A DNA stretch of 64,000 nucleotides from Thiohalophilus sp. (GTDB lineage Bacteria; Pseudomonadota; Gammaproteobacteria; UBA6429; Thiohalophilaceae). Shown here one piece after another: positions 1 through 10,652 of the stretch. The stretch is taken from NCBI RefSeq assembly GCF_034522235.1, contig NZ_JAXHLN010000003.1, positions 744,001 to 808,000 of the forward strand. Direction: 5' to 3'. Both the position numbers and the translations under genes were made by a program. The notes under the pieces are model-generated. The model was not told the origin of the DNA and did not search any database. It saw only the letters and a list, made by a program, of their open reading frames with translations. Every line of letters begins with the position of its first letter. Position 1 is the stretch's first letter.

Positions 1-422
1 GTGCACAGATACCAGGCGATCATCATCGGTACGGCGATTTTCATGATCTCCGACGGTTGAAAACGGAACAGGCCGAAGTTCAGCCAGCGTTGCGCACCAC
101 CGCCGGATTGGCCGAAGAGCAGGACCGCGAATAGCAATATCAGTCCAATACTGAACAGCCACGGTGACCAGAAACGGATGGTTTCGGGTTGCAGTTGCGC
201 CAGGCTTACCATGATTACGAAACCGATCAGGAACCGCAGGGCATGGCGAACAAGCAGCTCGGTATCCCGGTCCGAGGCGCTGTAAAGAACAAAGCCGCCG
301 ATAACGGCGAGTATCAGCAGTGCGAGCAACAAGGGCAGATCCAGATGCAGGCGTTGCAGTATCTGGCGGCCGGCGCTGGTCCGGTTTTCGTTGGCAAACT
401 GGTGCTGATCAGTCGGGCTCAT
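1..422 (-). CDS. rodA: Rod shape-determining protein RodA (N-terminal part)
   Basis: SEDS-family peptidoglycan glycosyltransferase that works with PBP2 in the elongasome in the inner membrane. Reading the minus strand from the ATG at 422 gives a hydrophobic protein with a short polar N-terminus, then about three membrane segments and the conserved stretch around QRWLNFGLFRFQPSE, typical of RodA. The remainder lies beyond the left edge. Its start overlaps the end of mrdA by 14 bases, indicating translational coupling in the mreBCD-mrdA-rodA operon. Identity is clear; only about 140 residues are visible. Confidence 0.9.
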   Translation of the reverse strand, partial: MSPTDQHQFANENRTSAGRQILQRLHLDLPLLLALLILAVIGGFVLYSASDRDTELLVRHALRFLIGFVIMVSLAQLQPETIRFWSPWLFSIGLILLFAVLLFGQSGGGAQRWLNFGLFRFQPSEIMKIAVPMMIAWYLC

Positions 423-2274
423 GAGGCTCATTCCGCTCAAGAAGATAGTGGTCCATCACCTTGCGTGCGATAGGCGCGGCGGAGGAACTGCCGCTGCCGC
501 CGTTTTCGACAATGACTGCGACGGCAATACGGGGATCCTCCAGCGGTGCAAAGCTGATAAACAGACCGTGATCGCGTAGCTGTTTGATGACGTCTTCCTC
601 GACATACTCTTCGTCCTGGGCAATACCGAATACCTGGGAGGTGCCGGTTTTGCCGGCGGCTTTATATTGCATCCCGTATCCGATACCCCGGGCGGTACCG
701 GTGGGGCCGTGTATTACATCATGCATGGCCTGGATGACGGTTTGCCAGTGCGCCTCGTCAATCCTTTCGACTGGCTCGCGCGGCTTGCTTTTTTGAACAG
801 TAAACTCGTTGGTGGTGGCATCCTGAACAGCATACAGCATGCGCGGCGTCTGGCGCTGGCCCCGTTGACTCAGGGTGGCGGTAATATTGGCCAGCTGTAA
901 GGGAGTGGCCAACATAAAGCCCTGACCGATGCCGGTGATCAGGGTCTCGCCGTGGAACCAGGGCTGGTTGCGCGTGCGGCGCTTCCATTCCCGTGACGGC
1001 AGCAGCCCGGGCTGCTCGCCATGAATATCGATCCCGGTCCGTTTGCCCAGGCCGAAACGTGACAGATACTTGTGTATGTTGTCGATTCCCAGTTCAAAGG
1101 ACAATTCGTAAAAGTAGACATCGCAGGATTCGGTAATCGCCTCGGACAGATCGGTTTTGCCGTGAGCTTTCCAGTCACGATAACGCCGGTCGTCGTTTTT
1201 CAGCTTGTACCAGCCCCGGCAATTTATTTCATGATCGGGTCGCAGTGCTTCGGTTTCCAGGCTGGCCAGTCCGAAAAACGGTTTGAGAGTTGAACCGGGG
1301 GGGTATTGACCGCGCAGGGCGCGATTGAACAGCGGGCGTGCCATGGAGGAGGTGAGGGCACGATAGGTTTTTGAATCGATGCCATTGACGAACAGGCCGG
1401 GATCGTAGGTCGGCATGCTGGCAAAAGCCAGAACCGCGCCGTTGTTCGGGTCTATGGCAACCAGGGCGCCGTTTTCATCACCAAAACTCTCTTCGGCAAC
1501 CTCCTGCAGACGGGCGTCCAGGTTGAGGTAAAGGTTCTTGCCGGGCCTGGGCAGGGTCCGCTCCAGTACCCGCAGGATGCGCCCCTGGGCATTGGTCTCC
1601 ACCCGTTGATAACCGACCTCACCGTGCAGCTGCTCTTCATAATAGCGTTCCACACCGACCTTGCCGATATGGGTGGTGGCGCTGTAGTTGGCGGTATCGA
1701 GATCATCCAGTTCATTTTCACTGATGCGCCCGACATAGCCGATGGCATGGGAAGCCAGTTTACCCAGGGGATAATGACGCGCCAGCTCGGCCTTGATTTC
1801 CACCCCCGGGAGGCGATATTGATCGACGGCGATACGCGCGACCTCCTCGTCGGTCAGACGAAATCGTAACGGAATCCCCTCGAAGCGGCGTTTTTGCTTG
1901 CGATAGCGATGAAAGCGGGCGATATCCTGATCGGTCAACTGGATGCGTTGTTTCAATGTTTCGAGCGTGGCATCCATATCCGGAATGTGTTCCGGTACCA
2001 GGGTCAGGGTAAAGCTGGGCTGGTTCTGGGCCAGGACAATCCCGTTGCGATCATAAATCAGGCCGCGGGTCGGGGGGATCGGCAACAGGTTGACCCGGTT
2101 GTTTTCCGACAGGGTCGAGTAATGGATCTGGTTGATGACCTGCAAATAGAACAGCCGACCGACCAATGTTGCTGCCAATATGCCCACCATGATCGCGGCA
2201 ACCAGCAGACGTCGATTAAACAACGCGGTTTCGCGCAGGTTATCCTTGAAAGCTGGTTGTCGAGTACGCGGCAT
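409..2274 (-). CDS. mrdA: Penicillin-binding protein 2 (peptidoglycan D,D-transpeptidase)
   Basis: Class B PBP that cross-links peptidoglycan during cell elongation, periplasmic with one N-terminal anchor. The 621 residues are the usual length. Visible are a membrane anchor at about 22-45, the PBP dimerisation region, and a transpeptidase domain with the SxxK box STLK near residue 328 (catalytic Ser), the SxN-type box SCD near 383 and the KTGTS box near 543. It lies between mreD (8-base gap) and rodA (overlap) in one minus-strand operon, so MreBCD scaffold, synthase and transpeptidase are co-expressed. Confidence 0.97.
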   Translation of the reverse strand: MPRTRQPAFKDNLRETALFNRRLLVAAIMVGILAATLVGRLFYLQVINQIHYSTLSENNRVNLLPIPPTRGLIYDRNGIVLAQNQPSFTLTLVPEHIPDMDATLETLKQRIQLTDQDIARFHRYRKQKRRFEGIPLRFRLTDEEVARIAVDQYRLPGVEIKAELARHYPLGKLASHAIGYVGRISENELDDLDTANYSATTHIGKVGVERYYEEQLHGEVGYQRVETNAQGRILRVLERTLPRPGKNLYLNLDARLQEVAEESFGDENGALVAIDPNNGAVLAFASMPTYDPGLFVNGIDSKTYRALTSSMARPLFNRALRGQYPPGSTLKPFFGLASLETEALRPDHEINCRGWYKLKNDDRRYRDWKAHGKTDLSEAITESCDVYFYELSFELGIDNIHKYLSRFGLGKRTGIDIHGEQPGLLPSREWKRRTRNQPWFHGETLITGIGQGFMLATPLQLANITATLSQRGQRQTPRMLYAVQDATTNEFTVQKSKPREPVERIDEAHWQTVIQAMHDVIHGPTGTARGIGYGMQYKAAGKTGTSQVFGIAQDEEYVEEDVIKQLRDHGLFISFAPLEDPRIAVAVIVENGGSGSSSAAPIARKVMDHYLLERNEPHEPD

Positions 2275-2282
2275 GGGTTTAT

Positions 2283-2771
2283 TCAGCTGAGCTGATAACG
2301 GCGTCGAATTTGTCGTAATACCAGATAAACCGGGGTCCAGAAAATCAGTGTGCTGACAGCCGGTAACAGCATTTTCCAGAATGAGGGCAGCTCACCGGTC
2401 AGGCCCTTGATCCAGAAAACCAGGATATATTGCAAAATGACCAGCAGCGACACGGCCAGCGCCTGCTGCCAGATCGGAAAAACCCGCAGGCGTTGATGCA
2501 AATGAATCACGATAAACGCGATCAGTGCCAGGGTGATGGCATACTGGCCGAGCAGCGCATCGCGCATCACATCCAGTAACAGCCCCAGTATCCAGGCGAT
2601 CCCGACGCCGACCCGCTGGGGCAGCGCCATGACCCAATACACCAGGACCATAATCATCCATTCGGGACGGATCAGTTCCAGCATGTCGGGCAAGGGAACA
2701 ATGGTCAGTGCCAGTGCCACGATAAAACTGAGCAGGATCACGCCGCCGCCCCCTTGCGCTGCGCTTCTCAT
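2283..2771 (-). CDS. mreD: Rod shape-determining protein MreD
   Basis: Integral inner-membrane component of the elongasome that partners MreC. The 162-residue protein is almost entirely hydrophobic, with about five membrane segments and the conserved MreD stretch PEWMIMVLVYWVMALPQRVG near the N-terminus, followed by the GLLLDVMRDALLGQYA region. It overlaps the mreC stop by 4 bases and is followed 8 bases later by mrdA. Family size is normal. Confidence 0.95.
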   Translation of the reverse strand: MRSAAQGGGGVILLSFIVALALTIVPLPDMLELIRPEWMIMVLVYWVMALPQRVGVGIAWILGLLLDVMRDALLGQYAITLALIAFIVIHLHQRLRVFPIWQQALAVSLLVILQYILVFWIKGLTGELPSFWKMLLPAVSTLIFWTPVYLVLRQIRRRYQLS

Positions 2772-3604
2772 TGGTTCGCCCTCCGTTTATGCGCTTCACA
2801 GGGGTTTTCCATTTCTGGCAGGTTGGCCAGTGCCGGCCAGACCAGCAGGACTTCCCGGCTGCGCTGCAGTCGCGCGACCGGTTCGGCAACGATTTCGGCA
2901 AACGGCAGGCTGGGGTTGGTGGTGACTTCGGTCACCGTGGCCACCGGGTAGCCGGCGGGATAAACACAACCCAGCCCGGAGCTGACCAGCAGATCGCCGC
3001 GCTGAATGTCGGCGTTGTTCGGCAGATGCTGCAGTTCCACGCTGCCTTCACCGGTGCCGATCGCCACCGCGCGCAGTCCGTTACGATTCACCTGCACCGG
3101 CACGGCATGATTGGGATCGGTGATCAGCAAAGCAGTGCTGGAGAAGGGGGTAACGTGGGTCAATTTACCCATGACTCCATGGGCGTCCACGATCGGCTGA
3201 CCGACGTACAGTTCATCGTGGTTGCTGCCTTTGTTGATCACGACCTGTTTTCGGTAGGGATCGAGATCCACGGCCAGCAGCTCGGCAATCAGGATCCGTT
3301 CACCCGCCCGTTTGGAGGATTGCAGCAACTCGCGCAGATGGATGTTTTCCGCCTCGATAAAAGTCAGCTTTTGCAACTGGGCCTTGAGCAGTGTGTTCTG
3401 GGTACGCAGTTCGGTGTTCTGTTTTTGCAATTCGTCGCGGGAGACGAAGGTATCCGAGGCCCAGCCCATGAGCTCGGCAGGCAGGTTGACCGCGTATTGC
3501 AGCGGGTAGACCACCACGGCCAGACCGGAGCGGACGGTATGGATGTAACTGGTGCGATGATCCACGGTCATCAGTGCCACTGAGATGAGAATCAACAGCA
3601 GCAA
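2768..3604 (-). CDS. mreC: Rod shape-determining protein MreC
   Basis: Bitopic periplasmic scaffold of the elongasome that contacts PBP2 and MreD. It shows an N-terminal membrane segment, the conserved VDHR motif, a coiled coil at about 55-95 and the beta-rich MreC core (SGLGCVYPAGYPVATVTEV). The given start is TTG at 3604. The reading frame stays open upstream and encodes LTVKLLFVQGPSATIRLLLL; the GPS..xR element normally precedes the MreC membrane segment, so the true N-terminus is probably near 3652, where only a CTG right behind a GGGAGA is available. No ATG, GTG or TTG exists in that extension. Function is certain; the start is not. Confidence 0.93.
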   Translation of the reverse strand: MLLLILISVALMTVDHRTSYIHTVRSGLAVVVYPLQYAVNLPAELMGWASDTFVSRDELQKQNTELRTQNTLLKAQLQKLTFIEAENIHLRELLQSSKRAGERILIAELLAVDLDPYRKQVVINKGSNHDELYVGQPIVDAHGVMGKLTHVTPFSSTALLITDPNHAVPVQVNRNGLRAVAIGTGEGSVELQHLPNNADIQRGDLLVSSGLGCVYPAGYPVATVTEVTTNPSLPFAEIVAEPVARLQRSREVLLVWPALANLPEMENPCEAHKRRANQ

Positions 3605-3742
3605 CCGGATTGTGGCGGACGGACCTTGTACAAATAAGAGTTTAACGGTCAGTCTCCCTGACAGAATCGACTGGTCGGACAGGAATAGAGGTTAGCGGAT
3701 TTTGCCTGGCAGTGTGAATCCGCCGGACATGCGCCGAAACGC

Positions 3743-4947
<1,205 letters not shown>

Positions 4948-5235
4948 ATGTCACTGGATAAATCTGACGTCGAAAAGATTGCGCATCTGGCCCGGCTGGG
5001 CATCAGCGAGGCCGATATTCCCGATTATGCCGACAACCTCTCCAGTATCCTGGAAATGGTCGAACAGATGAATGCGGTGGACACCGCCGCGGTGACCCCG
5101 ATGGCCCACCCGCTTGACGCGGTACAGCCGTTGCGCGAGGACCAGGTCACCGAAACGGATCAGCGGGAACGCTTCCAGGCCGTGGCGCCCAGTGTCGATG
5201 ACGGCCTGTATCTGGTTCCCCGGGTCGTTGAATAA
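4948..5235 (+). CDS. gatC: Asp-tRNA(Asn)/Glu-tRNA(Gln) amidotransferase subunit C
   Basis: Small stabilising subunit of the GatCAB amidotransferase, which converts Glu-tRNA(Gln) and/or Asp-tRNA(Asn) to the amidated form. The 95 residues carry the family hallmarks: [14 protein letters not shown] at the N-terminus, [10 protein letters not shown] in the middle, and [19 protein letters not shown] followed by the C-terminal [11 protein letters not shown] that wraps around GatA. A GAGGAAATC Shine-Dalgarno precedes the ATG. First of the gatC-gatA-gatB cluster. Confidence 0.96.
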   Translation: MSLDKSDVEKIAHLARLGISEADIPDYADNLSSILEMVEQMNAVDTAAVTPMAHPLDAVQPLREDQVTETDQRERFQAVAPSVDDGLYLVPRVVE

Positions 5236-5304
5236 GGCCGCTTACGGGCGGATTTCCCCCTTAACTTCCTGCACTACAGAACACTGAAATTACAGAGAGA
5301 CGGC

Positions 5305-6759
5305 ATGCACGACAAAACGCTTGCGGAACTGGCCCGGGATCTGGATAGCGGGGCATACTCCAGCGAGGAGCTGACCCGACACTATCTTGAGCGTATCGCC
5401 AGTCACGATCCGCAGCTTAACAGCTACATTACCGCCGCGAGCGACACGGCGCTGGCGCGCGCGCGGGCGGCGGACGCGCAGCGCGCCGCCGGTGAGGCAG
5501 GGCCGCTGACCGGTATCCCGCTGGCGCACAAGGATATTTTCTGCACCGACGGCATCAAGACCAGCTGCGGCTCGAAAATGCTGGACAACTTCGTCGCCCC
5601 CTATGATGCCACCGTGGTCACCCGCCTGAACGAGGCGGGAATGGTCACCCTGGGCAAGACCAACATGGACGAGTTCGCCATGGGCTCCTCCAACGAGACC
5701 AGTTTCTACGGGCCGGTCAAAAATCCCTGGGATACCGGTACCGTGCCCGGCGGCTCCTCCGGCGGATCGGCGGCGGCCGTGGCGGCCCGGCTGGCTCCCG
5801 CGGCCACTGGCACCGATACCGGCGGTTCGATTCGTCAGCCGGCGGCCCTGTGCGGGATCACCGGACTCAAACCGACCTACGGGCGGGTTTCCCGTTACGG
5901 CATGATCGCCTTCGCCTCCAGTCTGGATCAGGCCGGTCCCCTGACCCGGACCGCCGAGGATGCCGCGCTGCTGCTCAACGTCATGGCCGGTTACGACCCG
6001 CATGACTCCACCAGTCTGGACCGGCCGGTGCCGGACTATACGGCTGATCTGGGTGCGGATCTGACGGGGCTGAAAATCGGCCTGATCAAGGAGCATTTCG
6101 ATCCCGGCCTGGATGGCGGCGTGGCCGATGCGGTGGATGCCGCCCTGGCCGAGTACAGAAAACTGGGCGCCGAGGTGGTGGAGATCAGCCTGCCCAACAC
6201 CCACCTGTCGGTGCCGGCCTATTACGTGGTGGCCCCGGCCGAGTGCTCCTCCAACCTGTCGCGTTTTGACGGGGTGCGTTTCGGCTACCGCTGCGAGAAC
6301 CCGCAGGATCTGGAGGATCTCTACAAGCGCAGCCGCGGCGAGGCCTTCGGCCCCGAGGTCAAGCGCCGCATCATGGTCGGCACCTACGCCCTGTCGGCCG
6401 GCTACTACGACGCTTATTATATAAAGGCGCAGCAGGCGCGGCGGCTGATCCGCGACGACTTCGTGCAGGCCTTCGAGTCGGTGGATGTGATCATGGGCCC
6501 CACCGCCCCATCCCCGGCCTTCAAGCTGGGCGAGAAAGCGGACGATCCGATCACCATGTACCTGTCGGACATCTACACCATCGCCGCCAACCTGGCGGGC
6601 CTGCCGGCCATGTCGGTGCCGGCCGAGTTCGTCAACGGCCTGCCGGTCGGGCTGCAGATCATCGGCAACTACTTCGACGAAGCACGCCTGCTTAACGTCG
6701 CGCATCGATACCAGCAGGCCACCGATTGGCACCGGCGAACCCCTTCGGGGTTCGAGTGA
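5305..6759 (+). CDS. gatA: Asp-tRNA(Asn)/Glu-tRNA(Gln) amidotransferase subunit A
   Basis: Amidase-signature glutaminase subunit of GatCAB; it hydrolyses glutamine and channels ammonia to GatB. The 484 residues match the family length. The Ser-cisSer-Lys triad is visible as K76 (LAHKDIF), S151 in GGSSGGS and S175 in [10 protein letters not shown]. The stop codon at 6757 lies inside a heptanucleotide repeat array (GAGNNAC) that runs into the gatA-gatB gap. Confidence 0.97.
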   Translation: MHDKTLAELARDLDSGAYSSEELTRHYLERIASHDPQLNSYITAASDTALARARAADAQRAAGEAGPLTGIPLAHKDIFCTDGIKTSCGSKMLDNFVAPYDATVVTRLNEAGMVTLGKTNMDEFAMGSSNETSFYGPVKNPWDTGTVPGGSSGGSAAAVAARLAPAATGTDTGGSIRQPAALCGITGLKPTYGRVSRYGMIAFASSLDQAGPLTRTAEDAALLLNVMAGYDPHDSTSLDRPVPDYTADLGADLTGLKIGLIKEHFDPGLDGGVADAVDAALAEYRKLGAEVVEISLPNTHLSVPAYYVVAPAECSSNLSRFDGVRFGYRCENPQDLEDLYKRSRGEAFGPEVKRRIMVGTYALSAGYYDAYYIKAQQARRLIRDDFVQAFESVDVIMGPTAPSPAFKLGEKADDPITMYLSDIYTIAANLAGLPAMSVPAEFVNGLPVGLQIIGNYFDEARLLNVAHRYQQATDWHRRTPSGFE

Positions 6760-6898
6760 CGAGTTACGAGGGACGAGTGACGAGGATTGGTCTCGTTCCC
6801 GACTCGAGAATTCGTTATTAGTAATGATTATGTTGAAACATGTGGACAGTGACAGGTATGGCTTTATTTCCTCGTCCCTCGTCCCTCGTACCTCGGAA
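6754..6898. repeat. Heptamer arrays forming an inverted repeat between gatA and gatB
   Basis: At 6754-6785 four units of GAGNNAC follow each other with an exact 7-base period (GAGTGAC, GAGTTAC, GAGGGAC, GAGTGAC), starting at the gatA stop codon. At 6871-6898 the complementary series CTCGTCC, CTCGTCC, CTCGTAC, CTCGGAA appears, so the two arrays form imperfect inverted-repeat arms around about 85 bp. The same GGGACGAG/TTACGAG units recur at 23761 and 23893. Confidence 0.85.
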
Positions 6899-6903
6899 CT
6901 GAC

Positions 6904-8340
6904 ATGATGAGTTGGGAAACGGTTATCGGGCTTGAGATTCATACCCAGCTGGCGACGCAGAGCAAGATATTTTCCGGCGCCCCGACCGCCTATGGCGCGC
7001 CGCCCAACAGCCAGGCTTGCGCGGTGGATCTCGGGCTGCCCGGCGTGTTGCCGGTGCTGAACAAGGAAGTGGTCAACATGGCCATCAAGTTCGGCCTGGC
7101 CATCGAGGCGCAGATCGCGCCGCGATCGATCTTTGCGCGCAAGAACTACTTCTATCCGGATCTGCCCAAGGGCTATCAGATCAGCCAGTATGAACTGCCC
7201 ATTGTCGAACACGGCCAGGTGAGTATTCGCCTGGACGATGGCAGCGAGAAGATCATCGGCGTGACCCGCGCGCATCTGGAAGAGGACGCCGGCAAGTCGC
7301 TGCACGAGGATTACCACGGCATGACCGGGATCGATCTCAATCGCGCCGGCACGCCGCTGCTGGAGATCGTCTCCGAGCCGGACATGCGTTCGGCTGCGGA
7401 GGCGGTGGCCTATATGAAAAAGATCCACGCCCTGGTGCGCTACCTGGGCATCAGCGACGGCAACATGCAGGAAGGCTCGTTCCGCTGCGACGCCAATGTC
7501 TCCGTGCGCCCCAAAGGGCAGGAAGAATTCGGCACCCGCTCGGAACTGAAGAATATCAACTCGTTCCGTTTTGTGGAGCGGGCGATCAACTTCGAGGTGG
7601 AACGCCAGATCGATCTGCTCGAAACCGGCGGCGAGGTGATTCAGGAAACCCGCCTGTACGACGCCGATAGGGATGAGACCCGCTCCATGCGTACCAAGGA
7701 GGAAGCGATGGATTATCGTTACTTCCCCGATCCCGATCTGTTGCCGGTGGGAATCACCGCCGAACATATCGAGTCGATCCGCGCGACATTACCGGAGCTA
7801 CCCGAAGCCAAAAAAGATCGCTTCATTAGTGAATACGCTCTCAAGGCGGAAGATGCGGTGATTCTGACCGCCAGTCGCGAGATGGCTGATTATTTCGAAA
7901 CCGTGGCCAGAGTCTCCGGCGAAGCCAAACTGGCGGGCAACTGGGTGATCGGCGAGCTGTCCGCTTACCTGAATAAAGAGGATATGGCAATCGGTGACAG
8001 CCCGATCAGCGCCGAGATGCTGGCCGGGGTGATCAGGCGTATCAGCGACAACACCATCTCCGGCAAGATTGCCAAGGACGTGTTCGATGCCATGTGGAGC
8101 GGCGAAGGCGATGCCGACACCATTATCGAGAAAAAAGGTCTCAAGCAGATCACCGACACCGGTGAGCTGGAAGCGATCGTCGATAAAGTGATCGCCGACA
8201 ATCCCGAACAGGTCGAGCAGTTCAAAGCGGGCAAGGAGAAGGTACTGGGCTTTTTCGTCGGCCAGTGTATGAAAGCCACCGGCGGCAAGGGCAACCCGGC
8301 CCAGCTCAATCAGATGCTTCGCGATAAACTCGGTAAATGA
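6904..8340 (+). CDS. gatB: Asp-tRNA(Asn)/Glu-tRNA(Gln) amidotransferase subunit B
   Basis: Kinase/transamidase subunit of GatCAB that activates the carboxyl on the misacylated tRNA with ATP and amidates it. The 478-residue length is standard. Seen are [13 protein letters not shown] at the N-terminus, the conserved [20 protein letters not shown] region, [14 protein letters not shown] and the GatB/YqeY tail domain (from about residue 330) that binds the tRNA elbow. ATG codons at 6904 and 6907 are both possible. Its presence suggests that Gln-tRNA and/or Asn-tRNA is formed indirectly; the window cannot show whether GlnRS or AsnRS is absent. Confidence 0.97.
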   Translation: MMSWETVIGLEIHTQLATQSKIFSGAPTAYGAPPNSQACAVDLGLPGVLPVLNKEVVNMAIKFGLAIEAQIAPRSIFARKNYFYPDLPKGYQISQYELPIVEHGQVSIRLDDGSEKIIGVTRAHLEEDAGKSLHEDYHGMTGIDLNRAGTPLLEIVSEPDMRSAAEAVAYMKKIHALVRYLGISDGNMQEGSFRCDANVSVRPKGQEEFGTRSELKNINSFRFVERAINFEVERQIDLLETGGEVIQETRLYDADRDETRSMRTKEEAMDYRYFPDPDLLPVGITAEHIESIRATLPELPEAKKDRFISEYALKAEDAVILTASREMADYFETVARVSGEAKLAGNWVIGELSAYLNKEDMAIGDSPISAEMLAGVIRRISDNTISGKIAKDVFDAMWSGEGDADTIIEKKGLKQITDTGELEAIVDKVIADNPEQVEQFKAGKEKVLGFFVGQCMKATGGKGNPAQLNQMLRDKLGK

Positions 8341-8383
8341 TCCCGACGACGCACGGCCGGCCAATGACGGCCAAAGATGCAGC

Positions 8384-9256
8384 ATGAGTGATACCTTACA
8401 ACGCTTTTTATTCGAGAACCTCGCGATCCGCGGCGATCTGGTGCAACTGGATGCCACCTGGCAGGCGGTTCAGGAAAAGCATGCCTATCCCGATCCGGTG
8501 CTGCATCTGCTCGGTGAGGTGATGACCGCCGCAGTGCTGTTATCGGCGACACTCAAACACCAAAGCCGTCTGACCATGCAGATCCAGGGCAACGGATTGA
8601 TTCCGTTTCTGGTGGTGGAGTGCACGCACGATCACAACCTGCGCGGCATGGCCCATTACGCGGAAGATATCCAGCCGGCCAGCCTGAATGAACTGGTGGG
8701 CGACGGTCGTCTGGCCATTACCCTGGAGCCGGCCGACAGCAGCGAACGTTATCAAAGCATCGTCGCACTGAGTGGCAACACGCTCGCCGAAGCGATCGAG
8801 GATTATCTGTCCCGTTCGGAACAACTGGATACCCGGATCTGGCTGGCAGTCAGCGAGGGACGCACCGCCGGACTGTTGATTCAGAAACTGCCCGCCAGCC
8901 AAACGGCCGAGGAACAGGAAGGCTGGAACCGGGTGGAACAACTCTCGGCGACCATCAGCCAGCGGGAACTGCTCGATCTGGGGCCGGCGCAAATTATTCA
9001 CCGGCTCTATCACGAGGAAGATGTGCGGGTGTTCGAATCAGAACCGGTCTGTTTTCGCTGTTCCTGTAACACGGAGCGCGTGATCGGGATGTTGCGCCAA
9101 CTGGGTATCGAGGAAGTGCGCGCCATCCTCGAAGAAGAACACGCCGTCGAGGTGACCTGCGAGTTCTGCAACCAGCACTACCGGTTTGATGCGGTGGATG
9201 TGGAACAACTGTTTGCCGGGGAAGTGACTTACCAGGCGCCGGATACCCGCCAATAA
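8384..9256 (+). CDS. hslO: Redox-regulated holdase chaperone Hsp33
   Basis: Cytosolic chaperone activated by oxidation and unfolding; it binds unfolding proteins during oxidative stress. The 290 residues comprise the substrate-binding N-domain (about 1-180), a linker and a C-terminal zinc switch with four cysteines: CFRCSC near residue 223 (C-x-C pair) and CEFC near 259. The gene lies 43 bases after gatB on the same strand and converges with moeB, only 2 bases separating the two stop codons. Confidence 0.95.
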   Translation: MSDTLQRFLFENLAIRGDLVQLDATWQAVQEKHAYPDPVLHLLGEVMTAAVLLSATLKHQSRLTMQIQGNGLIPFLVVECTHDHNLRGMAHYAEDIQPASLNELVGDGRLAITLEPADSSERYQSIVALSGNTLAEAIEDYLSRSEQLDTRIWLAVSEGRTAGLLIQKLPASQTAEEQEGWNRVEQLSATISQRELLDLGPAQIIHRLYHEEDVRVFESEPVCFRCSCNTERVIGMLRQLGIEEVRAILEEEHAVEVTCEFCNQHYRFDAVDVEQLFAGEVTYQAPDTRQ

Positions 9257-9258
9257 AT

Positions 9259-10002
9259 TCAGCGCGCGCCGCACACCGGGCATTCGCTGTCCTGCTTCAG
9301 GGTCAGCGTGCGCCACTCCATATGCAGGGCATCGAGCAATAACAGCTTGCCGTCCAGCGTCGAGCCGATGTTGAGCAGAATCTTGATCACCTCAAGCGCC
9401 TGGACACTGCCGATAATCCCGACCACCGGCGCAAGAACGCCGTTTTCACTGCAGGAGGCATCCAGCTCGCCCTCTTCGCGATACAAACAGCGATAACAGG
9501 GACTACCGGGCCGGTTCATGAAGACACTGACCTGGCCTTCCATGCGAATGGCCGCGCCGGAAACCAGCGGGGTGCCGGTCGCCACGCAGACCCGGTTGAG
9601 GGCAAAGCGAATTTCGAAGTTGTCGGTGGCGTCGACCACCACATCCACATGCTCGGCAATTTCACGCAGCTCCTCGTCGGAAAGTTTGTGATCCAGTGCG
9701 GTAATTTGCAGCTGTGGATTGAGTTCCATTAAGGTTTCGGCGGCAGAAGTGATCTTGGGATGGCCGATATCCTTCTGCCTGTGCAGGATCTGGCGTTGCA
9801 GATTGGAGAGATCGACGTTGTCGTGATCCACCAGCACCAGCTGTCCGACCCCGGCGGCGGCCAGATACATCGCCACCGGCGAACCGAGTCCTCCCAGACC
9901 GAGAATCAGCACCCGCGAGGAGAGCAGCTTCTCCTGCCCGGCGAAATCCACCTGGGGCAGCATGATCTGGCGACTGTAACGCAGCAGTTGTTCGTCGTTC
10001 AT
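9259..10002 (-). CDS. moeB: HesA/MoeB/ThiF-family sulfur-carrier adenylyltransferase
   Basis: E1-like enzyme that adenylates the C-terminal Gly-Gly of a sulfur carrier such as MoaD (molybdopterin) or ThiS (thiamine). The 247 residues show the nucleotide loop GLGGLGSP (about 33-40), the catalytic-Arg region SNLQRQILH, DATDNFEIRF, and two CxxC zinc pairs (CYRC near 166 and CPVC at 242-245). No rhodanese domain is fused. In relatives moeB follows prmC, and here prmC lies upstream on the same strand. MoeB and ThiF cannot be separated by sequence alone. Confidence 0.87.
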   Translation of the reverse strand: MNDEQLLRYSRQIMLPQVDFAGQEKLLSSRVLILGLGGLGSPVAMYLAAAGVGQLVLVDHDNVDLSNLQRQILHRQKDIGHPKITSAAETLMELNPQLQITALDHKLSDEELREIAEHVDVVVDATDNFEIRFALNRVCVATGTPLVSGAAIRMEGQVSVFMNRPGSPCYRCLYREEGELDASCSENGVLAPVVGIIGSVQALEVIKILLNIGSTLDGKLLLLDALHMEWRTLTLKQDSECPVCGAR

Positions 10003-10074
10003 GGTCGGTTGAGTCTATGCATTAGCGAATAGCGAAAGAATACGCCAAACAAACAGAGTTGAACAGGCAAATGA

Positions 10075-10168
10075 AAGTTGGCAAATAAAAGTTGGCAGTA
10101 GGCAGATGGCAGTTAGCAGTCGGCAGTCAGGAGTTTATGGGGTTTTCTAGCGTCTAGCCCCTAGCCCC
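10075..10168. repeat. Heptamer arrays (AGTNGGC and TAGCCCC types)
   Basis: Upstream of moeB the series AGTTGGC, AAATAAA, AGTTGGC, AGTAGGC, AGATGGC, AGTTAGC, AGTCGGC, AGTCAGG runs with an exact 7-base period from about 10075 to 10131, followed at 10148-10168 by TAGCGTC, TAGCCCC, TAGCCCC. The drift between units, with the period kept, resembles short tandemly repeated repetitive sequences. The 170-bp gap contains no other recognisable gene. Confidence 0.8.
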
Positions 10169-10173
10169 TGCTC

Positions 10174-10563
10174 TTATAGATAGTTACGCCAGTGCGAAGG
10201 GCGGGGATCGCGGCAGCCGTGTTCGCGTGCACGGTAGTGCTTGATAAAGATTTCCCGGGTGGTCTTGATCTGGCAGGCAGGACAGCCGAGGTTGGCGCGT
10301 TCGGTCTCTTCGGTGTAGTAATAGAGGGAACGCTTGAGTTTGATCAGCAAGGCGTTGTCCAGGTGAAAGCCCACTTCGCACAAGGCTTCCTCGATCTCGG
10401 CCAGAGTGATCCGGCGCAGATCGTAGCGCACCAGCAGGCGGGTGTCGTTCAGCGGTTCGACATGTTCGACCCCGTCGGCATTGTGCAGCAGCAGGGCGGC
10501 CGACCGGGCCGGGTTGGGCTCGGGCTGCAGGGGGTGAAAGAGTATGTCGCGTTGTTTGATCAA
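10174..10563 (-). CDS. Conserved hypothetical protein, HMA-like fold without CxxC
   Basis: A 129-residue soluble protein I cannot name. The first half (HVEPLNDTRLLVRYDLRRIT, then LAEIEEALCEVGF) has the beta-alpha-beta rhythm of heavy-metal-associated domains but lacks their CxxC loop. The second half has a CPAC motif near residue 94 and a conserved-looking Arg/His/Trp tail ending HWRNYL. It lies between prmC and moeB on the same strand, so an accessory role in that gene group is possible but unproven. Confidence 0.7.
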   Translation of the reverse strand: MIKQRDILFHPLQPEPNPARSAALLLHNADGVEHVEPLNDTRLLVRYDLRRITLAEIEEALCEVGFHLDNALLIKLKRSLYYYTEETERANLGCPACQIKTTREIFIKHYRAREHGCRDPRPSHWRNYL

Positions 10564-10652
10564 GGTGTCGGGCGTGTCAGCTCAAGATAGCTCAATCCTA
10601 ACCCCATCGCGCTGGCGGTCAAGAGTGCGGTTGAAAATAAGGGTTTGCTGAT

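Noticed and set aside
5290-7767. 825-codon minus-strand open frame opposite gatA and gatB
   Set aside because: It lies entirely antisense to two certain genes and through the heptamer repeat; its composition is that of a GC-rich shadow frame with no domain.
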